This document shows positions 1 through 7,302 of a stretch of 64,000 bases of DNA, one piece after another. The stretch lies in assembly GCF_047468865.1 (NCBI RefSeq), contig NZ_JBLGTV010000005.1, positions 147,293 to 211,292 on the forward strand, written 5' to 3'. A model generated the notes under the pieces. That model had not been told where the DNA came from. It searched no databases and saw only the letters and a program-made list of their open reading frames with translations. Source of the DNA: Castellaniella hirudinis_A. Lineage in GTDB: Bacteria; Pseudomonadota; Gammaproteobacteria; Burkholderiales; Burkholderiaceae_B. The number at the start of each line of letters is the position of its first letter. Within the stretch, counting starts at the first letter, position 1. Both the position numbers and the translations under genes were made by a program.

Positions 1-40
1 GTGCGCAGGTCAGGGCCAGGGCGGCCAGTTCGGCAAGCAT
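1..40 (-). CDS. Partial conjugation gene, possibly VirB1-like lytic transglycosylase (N-terminus only)
   Basis: An ATG at 40 reading off the left edge opens the peptide MLAELAALALTCA, with an AAGG-type ribosome site upstream. The opening resembles the N-terminus of VirB1/TrbN-like lytic transglycosylases, which lie next to trbM in conjugation clusters. Only 13 codons are visible, so the identity rests mainly on its position just downstream of the TrbM-like gene. It could equally be another short transfer protein. Confidence 0.35.
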   Translation of the reverse strand, partial: MLAELAALALTCA

Positions 41-52
41 GGATGGCCGCCT

Positions 53-730
53 TCAAAGGTTGTCACGCTGCCTGGGGTCAGACATCGAGAAGTTCCAGCC
101 CTTGGCCCATTGGCCGCCATGCTCTGCATCCCAGCGAGCCTGGGCGGCCTCGTAGTCTTCGGCCTTGATCCAGCGGCCGCCCATCGTGGGTCTGCCCACA
201 TAGCGCACGGACAGTTCATAGGTCCAGTCGTGATCGTTGTAGGCCACGCACCAGGTCGGCAGCTGGGTGAGTGTCACCGTCTCCAGCGTCTGAACTTCAT
301 AGACGGGCTCCCGATTGCCGGTCGCCGCATCGTAGCGATAGCCACGCTTGCGCCATTTGTAGGCGGTGTCGGCATAGCTGCGGTTTAGGTAATCGGCATC
401 GCATTTGCCCGCGCCGTGCGAGATAGCCTCCACCCGTTCGGGCATGCCGGGATCGGCTGCTGCAGGGCACTGGCTCAGAAAGGACCGGCGGGCAGCAACG
501 GTGGCGTCCCAGTCCAGACCATGGCGGTTGAATCGCTTGATGCTGAAATAGTGCTCCAGCGATGGACTGCATTCGCCAGGCCGCAGGCTGGAGGACAGGC
601 ACAGCGTGGCTTCGCAGGCCAGGCGCGGAATGCCGGTCAGCAGATCGGTGGTGTCGGCAGCCTGGGCGATAGGGGCCAGAGCGCAGGCGAACGCCAGCGC
701 CCCAGCCCGCAGGGCGGGAAGGGTTTGCAT
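53..730 (-). CDS. trbM: TrbM/KikA-like conjugal transfer protein
   Basis: A 225-residue secreted protein with a clear signal peptide (cleavage expected after the AQA near residue 24). The mature N-terminus carries the cysteine-rich pattern typical of the TrbM/KikA/MpfK family: LACEATLCLSS, then a GECSPSL-Y-F-I segment, then SQCPA. TrbM proteins are periplasmic accessory components of IncP-type mating-pair formation. The gene is followed after 12 bp by the partial gene at the window edge, so both look like parts of one transfer operon running off the window. This marks the left end as conjugative-element DNA. The family call is from motif recognition only. Confidence 0.75.
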   Translation of the reverse strand: MQTLPALRAGALAFACALAPIAQAADTTDLLTGIPRLACEATLCLSSSLRPGECSPSLEHYFSIKRFNRHGLDWDATVAARRSFLSQCPAAADPGMPERVEAISHGAGKCDADYLNRSYADTAYKWRKRGYRYDAATGNREPVYEVQTLETVTLTQLPTWCVAYNDHDWTYELSVRYVGRPTMGGRWIKAEDYEAAQARWDAEHGGQWAKGWNFSMSDPRQRDNL

Positions 731-798
731 GGGGGATGTCTCCAGGGGAAGGGAGAAGAGATCAGACCGCGCAGGTGGGTCAGGAAAGAAAGAGAGCG

Positions 799-1218
799 TC
801 AGGACAGGTAAATTGCGACCCTATCGCTGGTCCAGGTTGCGACGCCGGTACCAAAGAAATCGGCATCTTCGGTCCATATTGGGCAGTCCAGGGCCATAGC
901 ACATGCCAGGATAGGCCAATCGTTGGCATCCCGCGTGGCGATGCGGTCAAGTGCTCGGTCTCTGTAAGGTGCGTAGATTTCTGCTGTCAGCGGGCGGACG
1001 ACTGCTTCCAGCCTGTCCAGCACCTCCATCAGCGGGCCCTCTGGGATGCCGCGCCTTTGGAGTAGTGCAGGCAGGTAGGTTCTTGCATCCGCGTATGCCA
1101 CATCGGGCGCGAAGAACCGGGCGGCCATCGCGTGGTCCAGAATCAATTGGCGCGCCCGTGTGCCCAGGATGGTGCGAATCAGGATGTTGGCATCCAGAAC
1201 AATCGTCCTTGCCTGCAT
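799..1218 (-). CDS. PIN-domain toxin (VapC-like)
   Basis: A 139-residue PIN-domain protein, predicted to be a metal-dependent RNase toxin. The N-terminal VLDANIL carries the first acidic ligand, and the C-terminal part has RDANDWPILA and WTEDADF, the usual cluster of acidic residues. The start is the ATG at 1218, which overlaps the stop of the upstream antitoxin as TGATG, giving translational coupling. A GTG three bases earlier is possible. The Phd-type partner immediately upstream supports a type II toxin-antitoxin module, probably cargo stabilising the conjugative element. Confidence 0.8.
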   Translation of the reverse strand: MQARTIVLDANILIRTILGTRARQLILDHAMAARFFAPDVAYADARTYLPALLQRRGIPEGPLMEVLDRLEAVVRPLTAEIYAPYRDRALDRIATRDANDWPILACAMALDCPIWTEDADFFGTGVATWTSDRVAIYLS

Positions 1219-1475
1219 CACCGAGAGCCTTTTCGGCGCGCCTTTTTGTAGTCGGCGATGATGTCGTCGGCGGCAACTTTGTGCTGGGCCAGCATGGTGT
1301 CCAGGGCCTCGCTGGCTTGCCTGAGTGCTTCAACCTCGGCAGCATCCTGGCTGCGTGTCGGGATGAAGTAGCCAACCGTTTGCCCGTGGCGGGTGACGAC
1401 GATAGGGTTGCCTGATGAAATGAGTTCAGCCAGGTCCGTCCGGAACTCCCGAATGCCTACTTTGGTCGCTTCCAT
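1218..1475 (-). CDS. Phd/YefM-family antitoxin
   Basis: An 85-residue antitoxin. The N-terminus (VGIREFRTDLAELI, then PIVVTRHGQTVGYFIP) is the Phd/YefM DNA-binding fold. The C-terminal half is charged and probably disordered, as expected for the toxin-binding tail. The start at 1475 was chosen over a longer frame because AGGAGG lies 8 bases upstream. It overlaps the PIN toxin gene by one base. It should neutralise the toxin and autorepress the pair. Confidence 0.82.
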   Translation of the reverse strand: MEATKVGIREFRTDLAELISSGNPIVVTRHGQTVGYFIPTRSQDAAEVEALRQASEALDTMLAQHKVAADDIIADYKKARRKGSR

Positions 1476-1597
1476 GATGGAGTCCTCCTGCATTATTTGT
1501 GAATCTGTGCGTACACATTCTATCGGTTCGGACTCATTTTGCATAGCGTGAGGGGGTGGAGTGGGAGCGGATGACAGAGCTGCCGGTGTCGGCCCTG

Positions 1598-1891
1598 TCA
1601 GAATGAGCCGATCAGGCGTTTCTCGGCGATTGCAATCTGCTCTGGCTTGGCCATGGCTCGCACCAGATGGACGGTCTCGACTGCCGCCATCCGCGTATCC
1701 CGCAGCTGCCCTAGGTCGGCCACAATCTGGCGCAGCAACGTTAGTTCTTCCTGCAGGGTGTCGTCAGCCATCAGTCGGCGACGGACATAGTTGGATAGCG
1801 ACAATCCGGACAGGGCCGCTGCGTCGCCCAGACGAGCAGCATGGGACGAAGTCACCCGGATGCGGATGACCTCGGAGAGAGGTTCGTTCAT
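1598..1891 (-). CDS. Small ribbon-helix-helix protein, mobilisation-type
   Basis: A 97-residue protein. Residues about 8-40 (VIRIRVTSSHAARLGDAA, then GLSLSNYVRRRL) match the ribbon-helix-helix pattern of NikA/MobC-like relaxosome proteins and related plasmid regulators. A good AAGGAA ribosome site precedes the ATG. It lies between a toxin-antitoxin pair and the putative attachment site, so a role in mobilisation or regulation of the element is likely but not shown. No relaxase gene is visible here. Confidence 0.55.
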   Translation of the reverse strand: MNEPLSEVIRIRVTSSHAARLGDAAALSGLSLSNYVRRRLMADDTLQEELTLLRQIVADLGQLRDTRMAAVETVHLVRAMAKPEQIAIAEKRLIGSF

Positions 1892-2028
1892 GAAGGTTCC
1901 TTGCGGGATCGGCCGTCCGGCGGCCAGAAGGCTTCGTGATGATGGCGCAGCGTCAGCAGTAGGATTTCGGAAAGAATGGCACGATTACGCCACGCAATTC
2001 CTGGAAAGCCGCATGAATACAGTGAAGA

Positions 2029-2057
2029 GCGGGGGTTCAATTCCCCCGGCTCCACCA
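2029..2057 (+). other. tmRNA/tRNA-type 3' end; candidate att site of the left-hand element
   Basis: This stretch forms a perfect T-arm (GGGGG, loop TTCAATT, CCCCC) followed by GGCTCCACCA, exactly the 3' end of a tmRNA or tRNA. The roughly 50 bases upstream do not fold into a D-arm or anticodon arm, so only the 3' end is present. That is the usual footprint of a site-specific integrase that targets ssrA or a tRNA and leaves a duplicated 3' end at the far junction. Conjugation genes lie to its left, which fits the end of an integrative element. The intact target gene would lie outside this window. Confidence 0.55.
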
Positions 2058-2092
2058 GATCACACCACGCCGCACTATGTGTCACTGTGGAG

Positions 2093-2157
2093 TTAAGCAT
2101 AAGTTGGCACTATTGCCACCTTATGCTTTATTTCACGAAGTGCCACATTATGCTTTA
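2093..2157. repeat. Three 18-bp repeats next to the att-like site
   Basis: Three near-identical copies of KTGCCAMMTTATGCTTWA: one inverted (2093-2110) and two direct (2113-2130 and 2140-2157). Copies 1 and 2 form an inverted pair separated by 2 bp, and copies 2 and 3 start 27 bp apart. They lie 36-100 bp from the att-like 3' end. They may be arm-type integrase or excisionase sites, or operators of a regulator. Apart from these repeats and the flanking att and terminator, I see no gene between 1892 and 2284. Confidence 0.6.
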
Positions 2158-2195
2158 TCGCAAAAGTGTGGTAGGAAACCAGAGATTGGGTTCAT

Positions 2196-2237
2196 AAAAA
2201 AGGGGGGTGCTTCCCGAAAGAAGCACCCCCCTTTTTT
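2196..2237. terminator. Bidirectional rho-independent terminator
   Basis: A perfect 17-bp stem (AAAAAAGGGGGGTGCTT, 8-base loop, complementary arm) with A-tract and T-tract on either side, so it can stop transcription in both directions. It separates the att/repeat block from brnTA. Confidence 0.85.
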
Positions 2238-2284
2238 ATGGTGTTGGTGCGGGCGGTTTTCAGGCGGTTGATTGACATATCCAC

Positions 2285-2551
2285 CTATGCCGGCGGATGT
2301 GACTTCAGCCAGTCCTTCAGGGCAGCGTTCATGCGCGTTTGCCAGCCCTTGCCCGTGGATTTGAAGGCTTCGATGACCTCGTCGTCGAAGCGGATGGTCG
2401 TGGCGGTCTTGTGGCTGCCCGCCGGACGGCCACGTCGGATGAGCTTTTCGCCGACATATTCGTCTGCCTGTTCGAAGAACTCGTCGGTCAGTTCAGGAGC
2501 GTCGTCCGGGTCAGTCCAAGCGGTGGGCGTACCGCGTTTGCTCGCGTTCAT
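2285..2551 (-). CDS. brnA: BrnA-like antitoxin
   Basis: An 88-residue antitoxin of the BrnA family. The first half is acidic (DPDDAPELTDEFFEQADEY). The second half is a ribbon-helix-helix DNA-binding domain (TTIRFDDEVIEAFKSTGKGW, then RMNAALKDWL). Its start lies inside the end of the brnT gene (41-bp overlap), so the two are co-translated. The family binds BrnT as a heterotetramer and autorepresses; the palindrome upstream of brnT (2793-2837) is the expected operator. Confidence 0.85.
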   Translation of the reverse strand: MNASKRGTPTAWTDPDDAPELTDEFFEQADEYVGEKLIRRGRPAGSHKTATTIRFDDEVIEAFKSTGKGWQTRMNAALKDWLKSHPPA

Positions 2552-2783
2552 TTGCTTTCCTCATGCTGATGATGCGGCGGGCCCCGTCGCGAGGCGTCCA
2601 AACCGTGACGACCATCCGGTCGTCAAGCTTGCCGACCGAGATGTAGCGCGGCTCGCTGTAGTCCTCGCGGGTGTCTTCCAGGGTGAAGTGACGGCCCGCG
2701 AACACCTCGTCGGCTCTAGCGAAATCCAGCCCGCGTTCGGTCAGCGTCTTATCGCGTTTCTCGGGGTCGAACTCGATTTCCAT
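2511..2783 (-). CDS. brnT: BrnT-like ribonuclease toxin
   Basis: A 90-residue BrnT-family toxin. It begins MEIEFDPEKRDKTLTERGLDF and contains the FAGRHFTLEDTREDYSEPRY and GARRIISMRKANEREQ segments typical of this RelE-fold RNase family. The start at 2783 gives the family's normal length; the longer frame would read through the operator palindrome. The gene is first in a two-gene operon with brnA. Confidence 0.85.
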   Translation of the reverse strand: MEIEFDPEKRDKTLTERGLDFARADEVFAGRHFTLEDTREDYSEPRYISVGKLDDRMVVTVWTPRDGARRIISMRKANEREQTRYAHRLD

Positions 2784-2792
2784 AAGGATAAT

Positions 2793-2837
2793 TGTACTAA
2801 CAAAAAATTCCATGAGCAAGGAATTTTTGTTAGTACA
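2793..2837. promoter_or_regulatory. brnTA operator palindrome
   Basis: An inverted repeat with a 19-base left arm (2793-2811, TGTACTAACAAAAAATTCC) and an 18-base right arm (2820-2837) that differ by one A/T. The arms are 8 bases apart and end about 10 bases upstream of the brnT start. It is in the right place to be the BrnA/BrnTA autorepression site. I recognise no gene between it and 3061. Confidence 0.7.
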
Positions 2838-3061
2838 TTGCTCCGATTTCAGCCGCCATGAGGTTCTTGAACGAAGACGAACTTTGATGGCGCGTAAGCC
2901 GGGCATTCAGGGTACTCAAAAGTTTGAGCGTTCTCGCGGTCGCGAGGTCGGCTACCTTGATCGCTGCAGAGCGGTCGCCCATGCCAAGTTTCATCAACGG
3001 TGCCGTGGCGTATGGCGACCGCGATGCCCTCCCGATAGCGGGCGGGCATGGACGCAAAGCC

Positions 3062-3640
3062 TCACTGCTTGATGGCCTCGATCTGGATGACCAGGCGGAC
3101 GGTGTCCGGGATGCCCGGGAGGCCGAACCCCATGCCCCATTGGCTGCGCTGGATGGTGGCTTCAAAATCGCCGCCGCAGACGTCGCGCTGGATGCGCTTG
3201 TTCTGGTAGCAGTTGAAATGGCTGGCTTGGAGGGTGACGGGGTTTTGCACGCCCAACAGCGTCAGGGTGCCGGTCACGCTGCTGACCCGGCCGTTCTCGA
3301 AAACAAAACCGTTGCCTTGGAAGCGGGCTTCGGGGAAGGCCGTGACATCGAAGAAGTCCTTGCCGCGCAGGTGCTCGTCAAATCCCTTGGAGCCGCTGTT
3401 GATCGAGGCGGTATCGATCTGGATGGCCGCCTGTCCGGTCTTGGCGTCCGGGTTCAGCTGGATGGTTCCGGTCAGGGTATCGAACCGTCCGCGGGTGGTC
3501 GAAGTGCCGCTGTGCACGACCTCAAAGGTCACGAAGCTGTGATCCGGTTCGACATCGTAGGTGGCGTTTTGCGCCAGGGCCGGGCCGGCAAGGGCCAGGG
3601 CGGGGATGCCCAGCAGGGCGGTGATCAGTCGTTTCGACAT
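3062..3640 (-). CDS. YceI-family periplasmic lipid-binding protein
   Basis: A 192-residue secreted protein with a signal peptide ending ALAQ at about residue 24, followed by the YceI beta-barrel: YDVEPDHSFVTFEVVHSG, then TRGRFDTLTGTI, INSGSKGFDEHLRGKDFFD, FPEARFQG and GTLTLLG. YceI proteins are lipocalin-like and bind isoprenoid or amphiphilic ligands in the periplasm. The start at 3640 has GAGGAT upstream; an ATG 12 bases earlier has poorer support. It is a single gene; no functional link to the paa cluster is evident. Confidence 0.88.
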   Translation of the reverse strand: MSKRLITALLGIPALALAGPALAQNATYDVEPDHSFVTFEVVHSGTSTTRGRFDTLTGTIQLNPDAKTGQAAIQIDTASINSGSKGFDEHLRGKDFFDVTAFPEARFQGNGFVFENGRVSSVTGTLTLLGVQNPVTLQASHFNCYQNKRIQRDVCGGDFEATIQRSQWGMGFGLPGIPDTVRLVIQIEAIKQ

Positions 3641-3788
3641 GGCGATCCTCATCGTCAAGTGCGCCGCTGGCCGGCGGATGAAAGACAAGCCAGCATGCAA
3701 CGAGTCTACGGGGTCTGGGCCGGCCTGGGCCGCGCGGCGGCCGCCGGTGTCTGATGTGCATCAAAGACCGCCCGGATAATGGCGTTGC

Positions 3789-4745
3789 TTAGAATGAAAT
3801 CGCCATCAGGGGGTCGTCCGCCGGAAACCGGGGCGTGCCGTTGTCCAGTGGCTGGGGGATGCTGCCGTCGGCCAGGTGCATGTGGACGTCCAGGTGCCGT
3901 TCGGAGGGTTCGGCGAGGCGGCGGTAGAGTTCGCGGCATACCATGCGGGCGGTCTGCCCCGGCCAGTCGGCGGGCAGCAGAACTTCGGGCAGTTCGGGGT
4001 CGCGCAGCAGCAGGCGGCGGTAGTCGTGGATCAGCAGGATGCGCAGCAGAAAGGATTCTTCGGGCTCCAGGCGCGTGTGGCGATCGCGCCGCAGCTCGGC
4101 CAGGATCGGCAGGTAGTCCGATACGAAGCCGGCATAGGATTCGGCCAGGCGCTCCAGGTTCCAGGCGCGGGAGACCAGGTCGGCGTCCGATGCCGTCAGG
4201 GCGATGCGGGCATCCGCCGCCAGCAGCGGCAGCAGGTGGCCCAGGAACTCGCCCAGGCCATCGGCCATCAGGGTGTCATAGGTGGCGTCCAACTGGGTGG
4301 AGGGGTGCACGAAGCAGTCGTTGCCCAAAGACCCGAACCCCTGCCATTGCAGGGCCTGGTGCAGACGCTCGCGCTGGCGGGCATCCAGCTCGCCCACCAC
4401 CAGAATCAGGCGCCAGCGGCGATCCCAGATGGGGGCGTGCGACGAGTAGATGTGCCGCGAGGCTTCTTCGAAGCGCAGGCGGCCGGAGTCCGTCAGCACA
4501 TAATCGGCCCGGCGGCCATGGCTGTCGGCGCGCAGCCATTGTTCTTTGCTGAGGCGGTAGACCGAGGTGCGGATCAGCCTTTCGTTCAGCCCCAGGGGCT
4601 GCAGCAGCTGGATCAGGCTGCCCAGCCAGATGCGCCCCCCGCGGGGCAGCACCGCATCACCGAAAAACGACATGATCAGCGAACCCGCACGGACGCGCTG
4701 TTGTTGACGGAAGGTATCGATGCGGTGCTGGATGGAGGCTATCAA
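3789..4745 (-). CDS. paaX: PaaX-family transcriptional repressor of phenylacetate catabolism
   Basis: About 318 residues, the family's normal size. An N-terminal winged-helix segment (SFFGDAVLPRGGRIWLGSL, RLIRTSVYRLSKEQWL, GRRADYVLT) is followed by the PaaX middle and C-terminal domains (IWDRRWRLILVV; LRILLIHDYRRLLLRDPELPE). PaaX represses paa operons and is released by phenylacetyl-CoA. It is the third gene of a minus-strand operon after the diiron protein and reductase. The start is uncertain: a TTG at 4745 gives the right length, but no good ribosome site precedes it, so translation may be coupled to the reductase, whose stop is 38 bp upstream. Confidence 0.88.
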   Translation of the reverse strand: MIASIQHRIDTFRQQQRVRAGSLIMSFFGDAVLPRGGRIWLGSLIQLLQPLGLNERLIRTSVYRLSKEQWLRADSHGRRADYVLTDSGRLRFEEASRHIYSSHAPIWDRRWRLILVVGELDARQRERLHQALQWQGFGSLGNDCFVHPSTQLDATYDTLMADGLGEFLGHLLPLLAADARIALTASDADLVSRAWNLERLAESYAGFVSDYLPILAELRRDRHTRLEPEESFLLRILLIHDYRRLLLRDPELPEVLLPADWPGQTARMVCRELYRRLAEPSERHLDVHMHLADGSIPQPLDNGTPRFPADDPLMAISF

Positions 4746-4783
4746 CGGACTGGAAAGGGCTGGGATGCCCCTTGGATTTAAGG

Positions 4784-5815
4784 TTAGCGGCCTTGTATGG
4801 CCGTATTCTGGATGGGGAAGAAGCCTTCCTTGTGGATGAGTTCTTCCTGGGCACCCAGGGCTTTGACCGCGGCCAGGCAATCGTCGACGAATTCCGGGCT
4901 GCCGGCGATGAAAATGCTGTGGCTGGAGAGATCGGGATACAGCCCGCCCAGCAAGGTATTGATGCGGCCGTGCAGGAAGCCTTCTTTTTCTTCGCGGGTC
5001 AGCGTGATTTTATAGTCAAAATTGCGGTGTTTGGTGCGCCACCAGGCCATCAGGCCCTGGCCATAGATGTCTGCCTCGGTGCGGGCCGAGAAAATCAGAT
5101 CCACCCGCTTGCGGTATCCGCGCGCCAGCGCGGCTTCGGCGAGGTCCATGATCGGGGCCAGGCCGGTGCCCGCGGCCAGGCACAAAACCGGGGTGTCGGC
5201 GGATGGATCGCCGATGAACGTGCCATAGGCGCCATTGAGCTTGACGCTGTCGCCCACTTTCAGGGTGTCGTGCACCCAGGCGCTGGTGGTGCCGCCTTCG
5301 GCCCGCGCCACCTGCAGGGTGATTTCGCCATCGGGGCGCGGGGCATTGGCGATGGAATAGGCCCGGCGGGGCACGCCGTTGCGGTCGTCGCCCAGCGTGA
5401 CGTACTGGCCCGGCCAGTAGCGGATGGCCTTGCCCACGGGCCGCAGGCGGATTTCCAGCGTGCGCGAGGCCACTTCGCGGCGGTCGACCAGCACATACAT
5501 GGCGTTTTCCCGGGGGGGGAACAGTTTGGGACGGGCGTCGGCCGTACCCCATTCGATCACCATTTCCTCGGAAATCTGTTTGCACATGCACATCAGGCCA
5601 TAGCCCTGGCGGCGTTCTTCGGCGGTCAGGGCCATGTCCATGACCATGCCCTGGTCGTATTGGCCCTCCAGAACCTTGACCTTGCACTCGCCACAGGCGC
5701 CTGCCCGGCAATTGTTCGGCAGGGCGTAGCCTGCGCGTTCGAGGGCCATGAGGGCGGTGTCGCTTTCTTTCCAGTCGACGACCTTGCCGGAGGGTTGGAT
5801 GACGATGCGTGCCAT
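4784..5815 (-). CDS. 2Fe-2S ferredoxin-FAD/NAD(P) oxidoreductase, partner of the diiron protein
   Basis: A 343-residue electron-transfer protein. Residues 1-95 are a plant-type ferredoxin with cysteines at 36, 41, 44 and 76 (CRAGACGEC and a downstream MCMC). The FAD-binding barrel carries RRAYSIAN, and the NAD domain carries LAAGTGLAPIM and IFIAGSPEFVDD. The order ferredoxin-FAD-NAD matches reductases of soluble diiron and ring-hydroxylating oxygenases (MmoC, DmpP, BenC), not PaaE, where the ferredoxin is C-terminal. It lies 94 bp downstream of the diiron protein and upstream of paaX, with a GGAAG ribosome site. It most likely supplies electrons to the diiron enzyme. Confidence 0.85.
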   Translation of the reverse strand: MARIVIQPSGKVVDWKESDTALMALERAGYALPNNCRAGACGECKVKVLEGQYDQGMVMDMALTAEERRQGYGLMCMCKQISEEMVIEWGTADARPKLFPPRENAMYVLVDRREVASRTLEIRLRPVGKAIRYWPGQYVTLGDDRNGVPRRAYSIANAPRPDGEITLQVARAEGGTTSAWVHDTLKVGDSVKLNGAYGTFIGDPSADTPVLCLAAGTGLAPIMDLAEAALARGYRKRVDLIFSARTEADIYGQGLMAWWRTKHRNFDYKITLTREEKEGFLHGRINTLLGGLYPDLSSHSIFIAGSPEFVDDCLAAVKALGAQEELIHKEGFFPIQNTAIQGR

Positions 5816-5909
5816 AGTGCTTCCGTAATGATGCAAAACTTTGAAAGGCAGGCCCGGTCGAGCGTTGTGCACAGCGACCGGGCCGGGGTTTTGAATGGGG
5901 ATCAGCCGG

Positions 5910-6935
5910 TTAGAACACCGGGATGATGTCTTCCATTGCGACGTCCGAGATTTCCTCGCCGGAGATGCCGACTTCGGGAATGGCGGGGAAGGGGATGTTG
6001 TAGTGATCCAGCACACCCTTCAGGTTGATGATGGCGTTGCGCCAGTTTTCGCGCTTGGCTTCGTAGGTGGGGATGCCGAAGCCCGCATTGCGGGCGACTT
6101 CTTCGCCGGCACGCTGGTTTTCGATGAAATCGGGCGGCAGATCCCAGAAGTCTGCGGGCGGTTCGAACAGCACGGCCGACAGGAACAGGTAGCCTGCGCG
6201 GATCTGCTTGGTGACGATGGAGCGGTTTTCTTCGGACAGGCCGGGGTAGTCGCGTTCCATCACCGCCATACAGATGGCCATGTGGCGGCCTTCGTCGCGG
6301 CCAACGTTCTTGAAGGCTTCTTTGAAGACGGGCTCGCGGGTGTTGTCGTGCATTTGCTTGAAGATGGTGGCCGCGGCGATTTCACCCATCAGGAACGAAC
6401 TGAACAATACCGCCAAATCGTATTTGGGTGCGGCGCTCTTGAAGCCGTTCCAGTAGCGCGCGCCGTTGAAGTACAGCCATTTGGCGTTTTTCTGCAGGCG
6501 GCGGCCCAGGTCGGTCTTGGGTTCGTAGGTGAGTGGATCGGGATGGTCGAGCAGCTTGGTGATGGACAGGCCGCACATGATTTCATGGTTCTGCTCGTCG
6601 CTGGTGACCGAGAAGAAGCATTTGCGAACGGGGTCTTCTTCGTGATCCTCGTAGGTCTTGATGAGGGCCGCGGCAAACACCGGCGGCGCGGAGGCGTCGA
6701 AGACGGACAGCAGCGTCCACCAGTAGGCGATGGCTTCGCGTTCTTCCCAGGTGTAGCTTTCGACGTCGAAAGTATCCCAGGGGAGTTCCTCCGGTTTCCA
6801 GTATTCGCGCAACGAGGCTTCCCAGATCTCTTGCAGCTTGGTGGTCTTGCGCACCCAGGACAGGGGGTAGACGTTGGGTTGTTCGATTTCGGGCGGGAAC
6901 TCCATCTTGTCCGCGAAACGTTCCTTGCTGGACAT
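5910..6935 (-). CDS. R2/ferritin-like diiron oxygenase, function unknown
   Basis: A 341-residue helical protein. It has two ExxH motifs, SDEQNHE (E114, H117) and RDEGRHM (E215, H218), plus E185 in MGEIAAAT and an acidic residue near 80 (VFDAS). This gives the six-ligand arrangement of ribonucleotide-reductase-R2-like and AurF-like carboxylate-bridged diiron enzymes. It does not resemble PaaA or PaaC in detail. A strong AAGGAG site precedes the ATG. It is the first gene of an operon with its own reductase and paaX, divergent from paaN-G-H-I-K-J. I infer an O2-dependent oxygenase serving this pathway; the substrate cannot be read from sequence. An N-oxygenase or a radical/redox protein are alternatives. 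Confidence 0.72.
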   Translation of the reverse strand: MSSKERFADKMEFPPEIEQPNVYPLSWVRKTTKLQEIWEASLREYWKPEELPWDTFDVESYTWEEREAIAYWWTLLSVFDASAPPVFAAALIKTYEDHEEDPVRKCFFSVTSDEQNHEIMCGLSITKLLDHPDPLTYEPKTDLGRRLQKNAKWLYFNGARYWNGFKSAAPKYDLAVLFSSFLMGEIAAATIFKQMHDNTREPVFKEAFKNVGRDEGRHMAICMAVMERDYPGLSEENRSIVTKQIRAGYLFLSAVLFEPPADFWDLPPDFIENQRAGEEVARNAGFGIPTYEAKRENWRNAIINLKGVLDHYNIPFPAIPEVGISGEEISDVAMEDIIPVF

Positions 6936-7302
6936 AAATAATCTCCTTGAGTGGGGTGGGGCAATGTGGTTTCAGGCTGATTCGAATCATGTACACCCGG
7001 CGAATGCCTGGCGTATCGACATCATGTTACGTAATAGGCCTGTTTGTCAATTTATTTGTATCGCTTATTACCTAGGGTTTTCCTTAATCATTAAGGAAAG
7101 CCACGGTTTCCCCCCTTGATCCTCGCGGGAATGCAAGCAAATACGCAGATATAGGCTGTGCTAATGTATTCATTAGATATTCAGATAAATAAACCAAAAT
7201 TGAAAAACATCGCTTGAAAAGTGATACATTGTCCAAGACAAATCTGTTTGTTTTGGTATTTTGACGTCACAGGCCGGGGGCTTGCCCGGCACCGGAGGAC
7301 TC
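6936..7302. promoter_or_regulatory. Divergent, AT-rich control region between the diiron operon and paaN
   Basis: This 367-bp stretch holds no gene and is far richer in A+T than its surroundings. On the plus strand TTGAAA (7200-7205), a 17-bp spacer and GATACA (7223-7228) form a plausible sigma-70 promoter for paaN. An imperfect palindrome ATCGCTT-GAA-AAGTGAT (7209-7225) lies in its spacer and touches the -10. A second palindrome TTGTC-CAA-(G)ACAA follows at 7229-7241. A further GTATCGCTTA copy is at 7058-7067. PaaX is the obvious candidate ligand-responsive repressor, but the match to its known operator has not been tested. Confidence 0.55.

Noticed and set aside
1892..2100. A complete tRNA or tmRNA gene at the att-like site
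   Set aside because: Only the T-arm and acceptor 3' strand are present; no matching 5' acceptor, D-arm or anticodon arm lies upstream.
2238..2861. Plus-strand open frame across brnTA
   Set aside because: The minus strand encodes recognisable BrnT and BrnA with a proper operator; the plus frame has no motif.
2838..3061. Possible minus-strand ORFs between the brnTA operator and yceI
   Set aside because: Frames of 66-111 codons exist but lack ribosome sites and family resemblance; the longest runs into yceI in the wrong frame. At most a decayed remnant.
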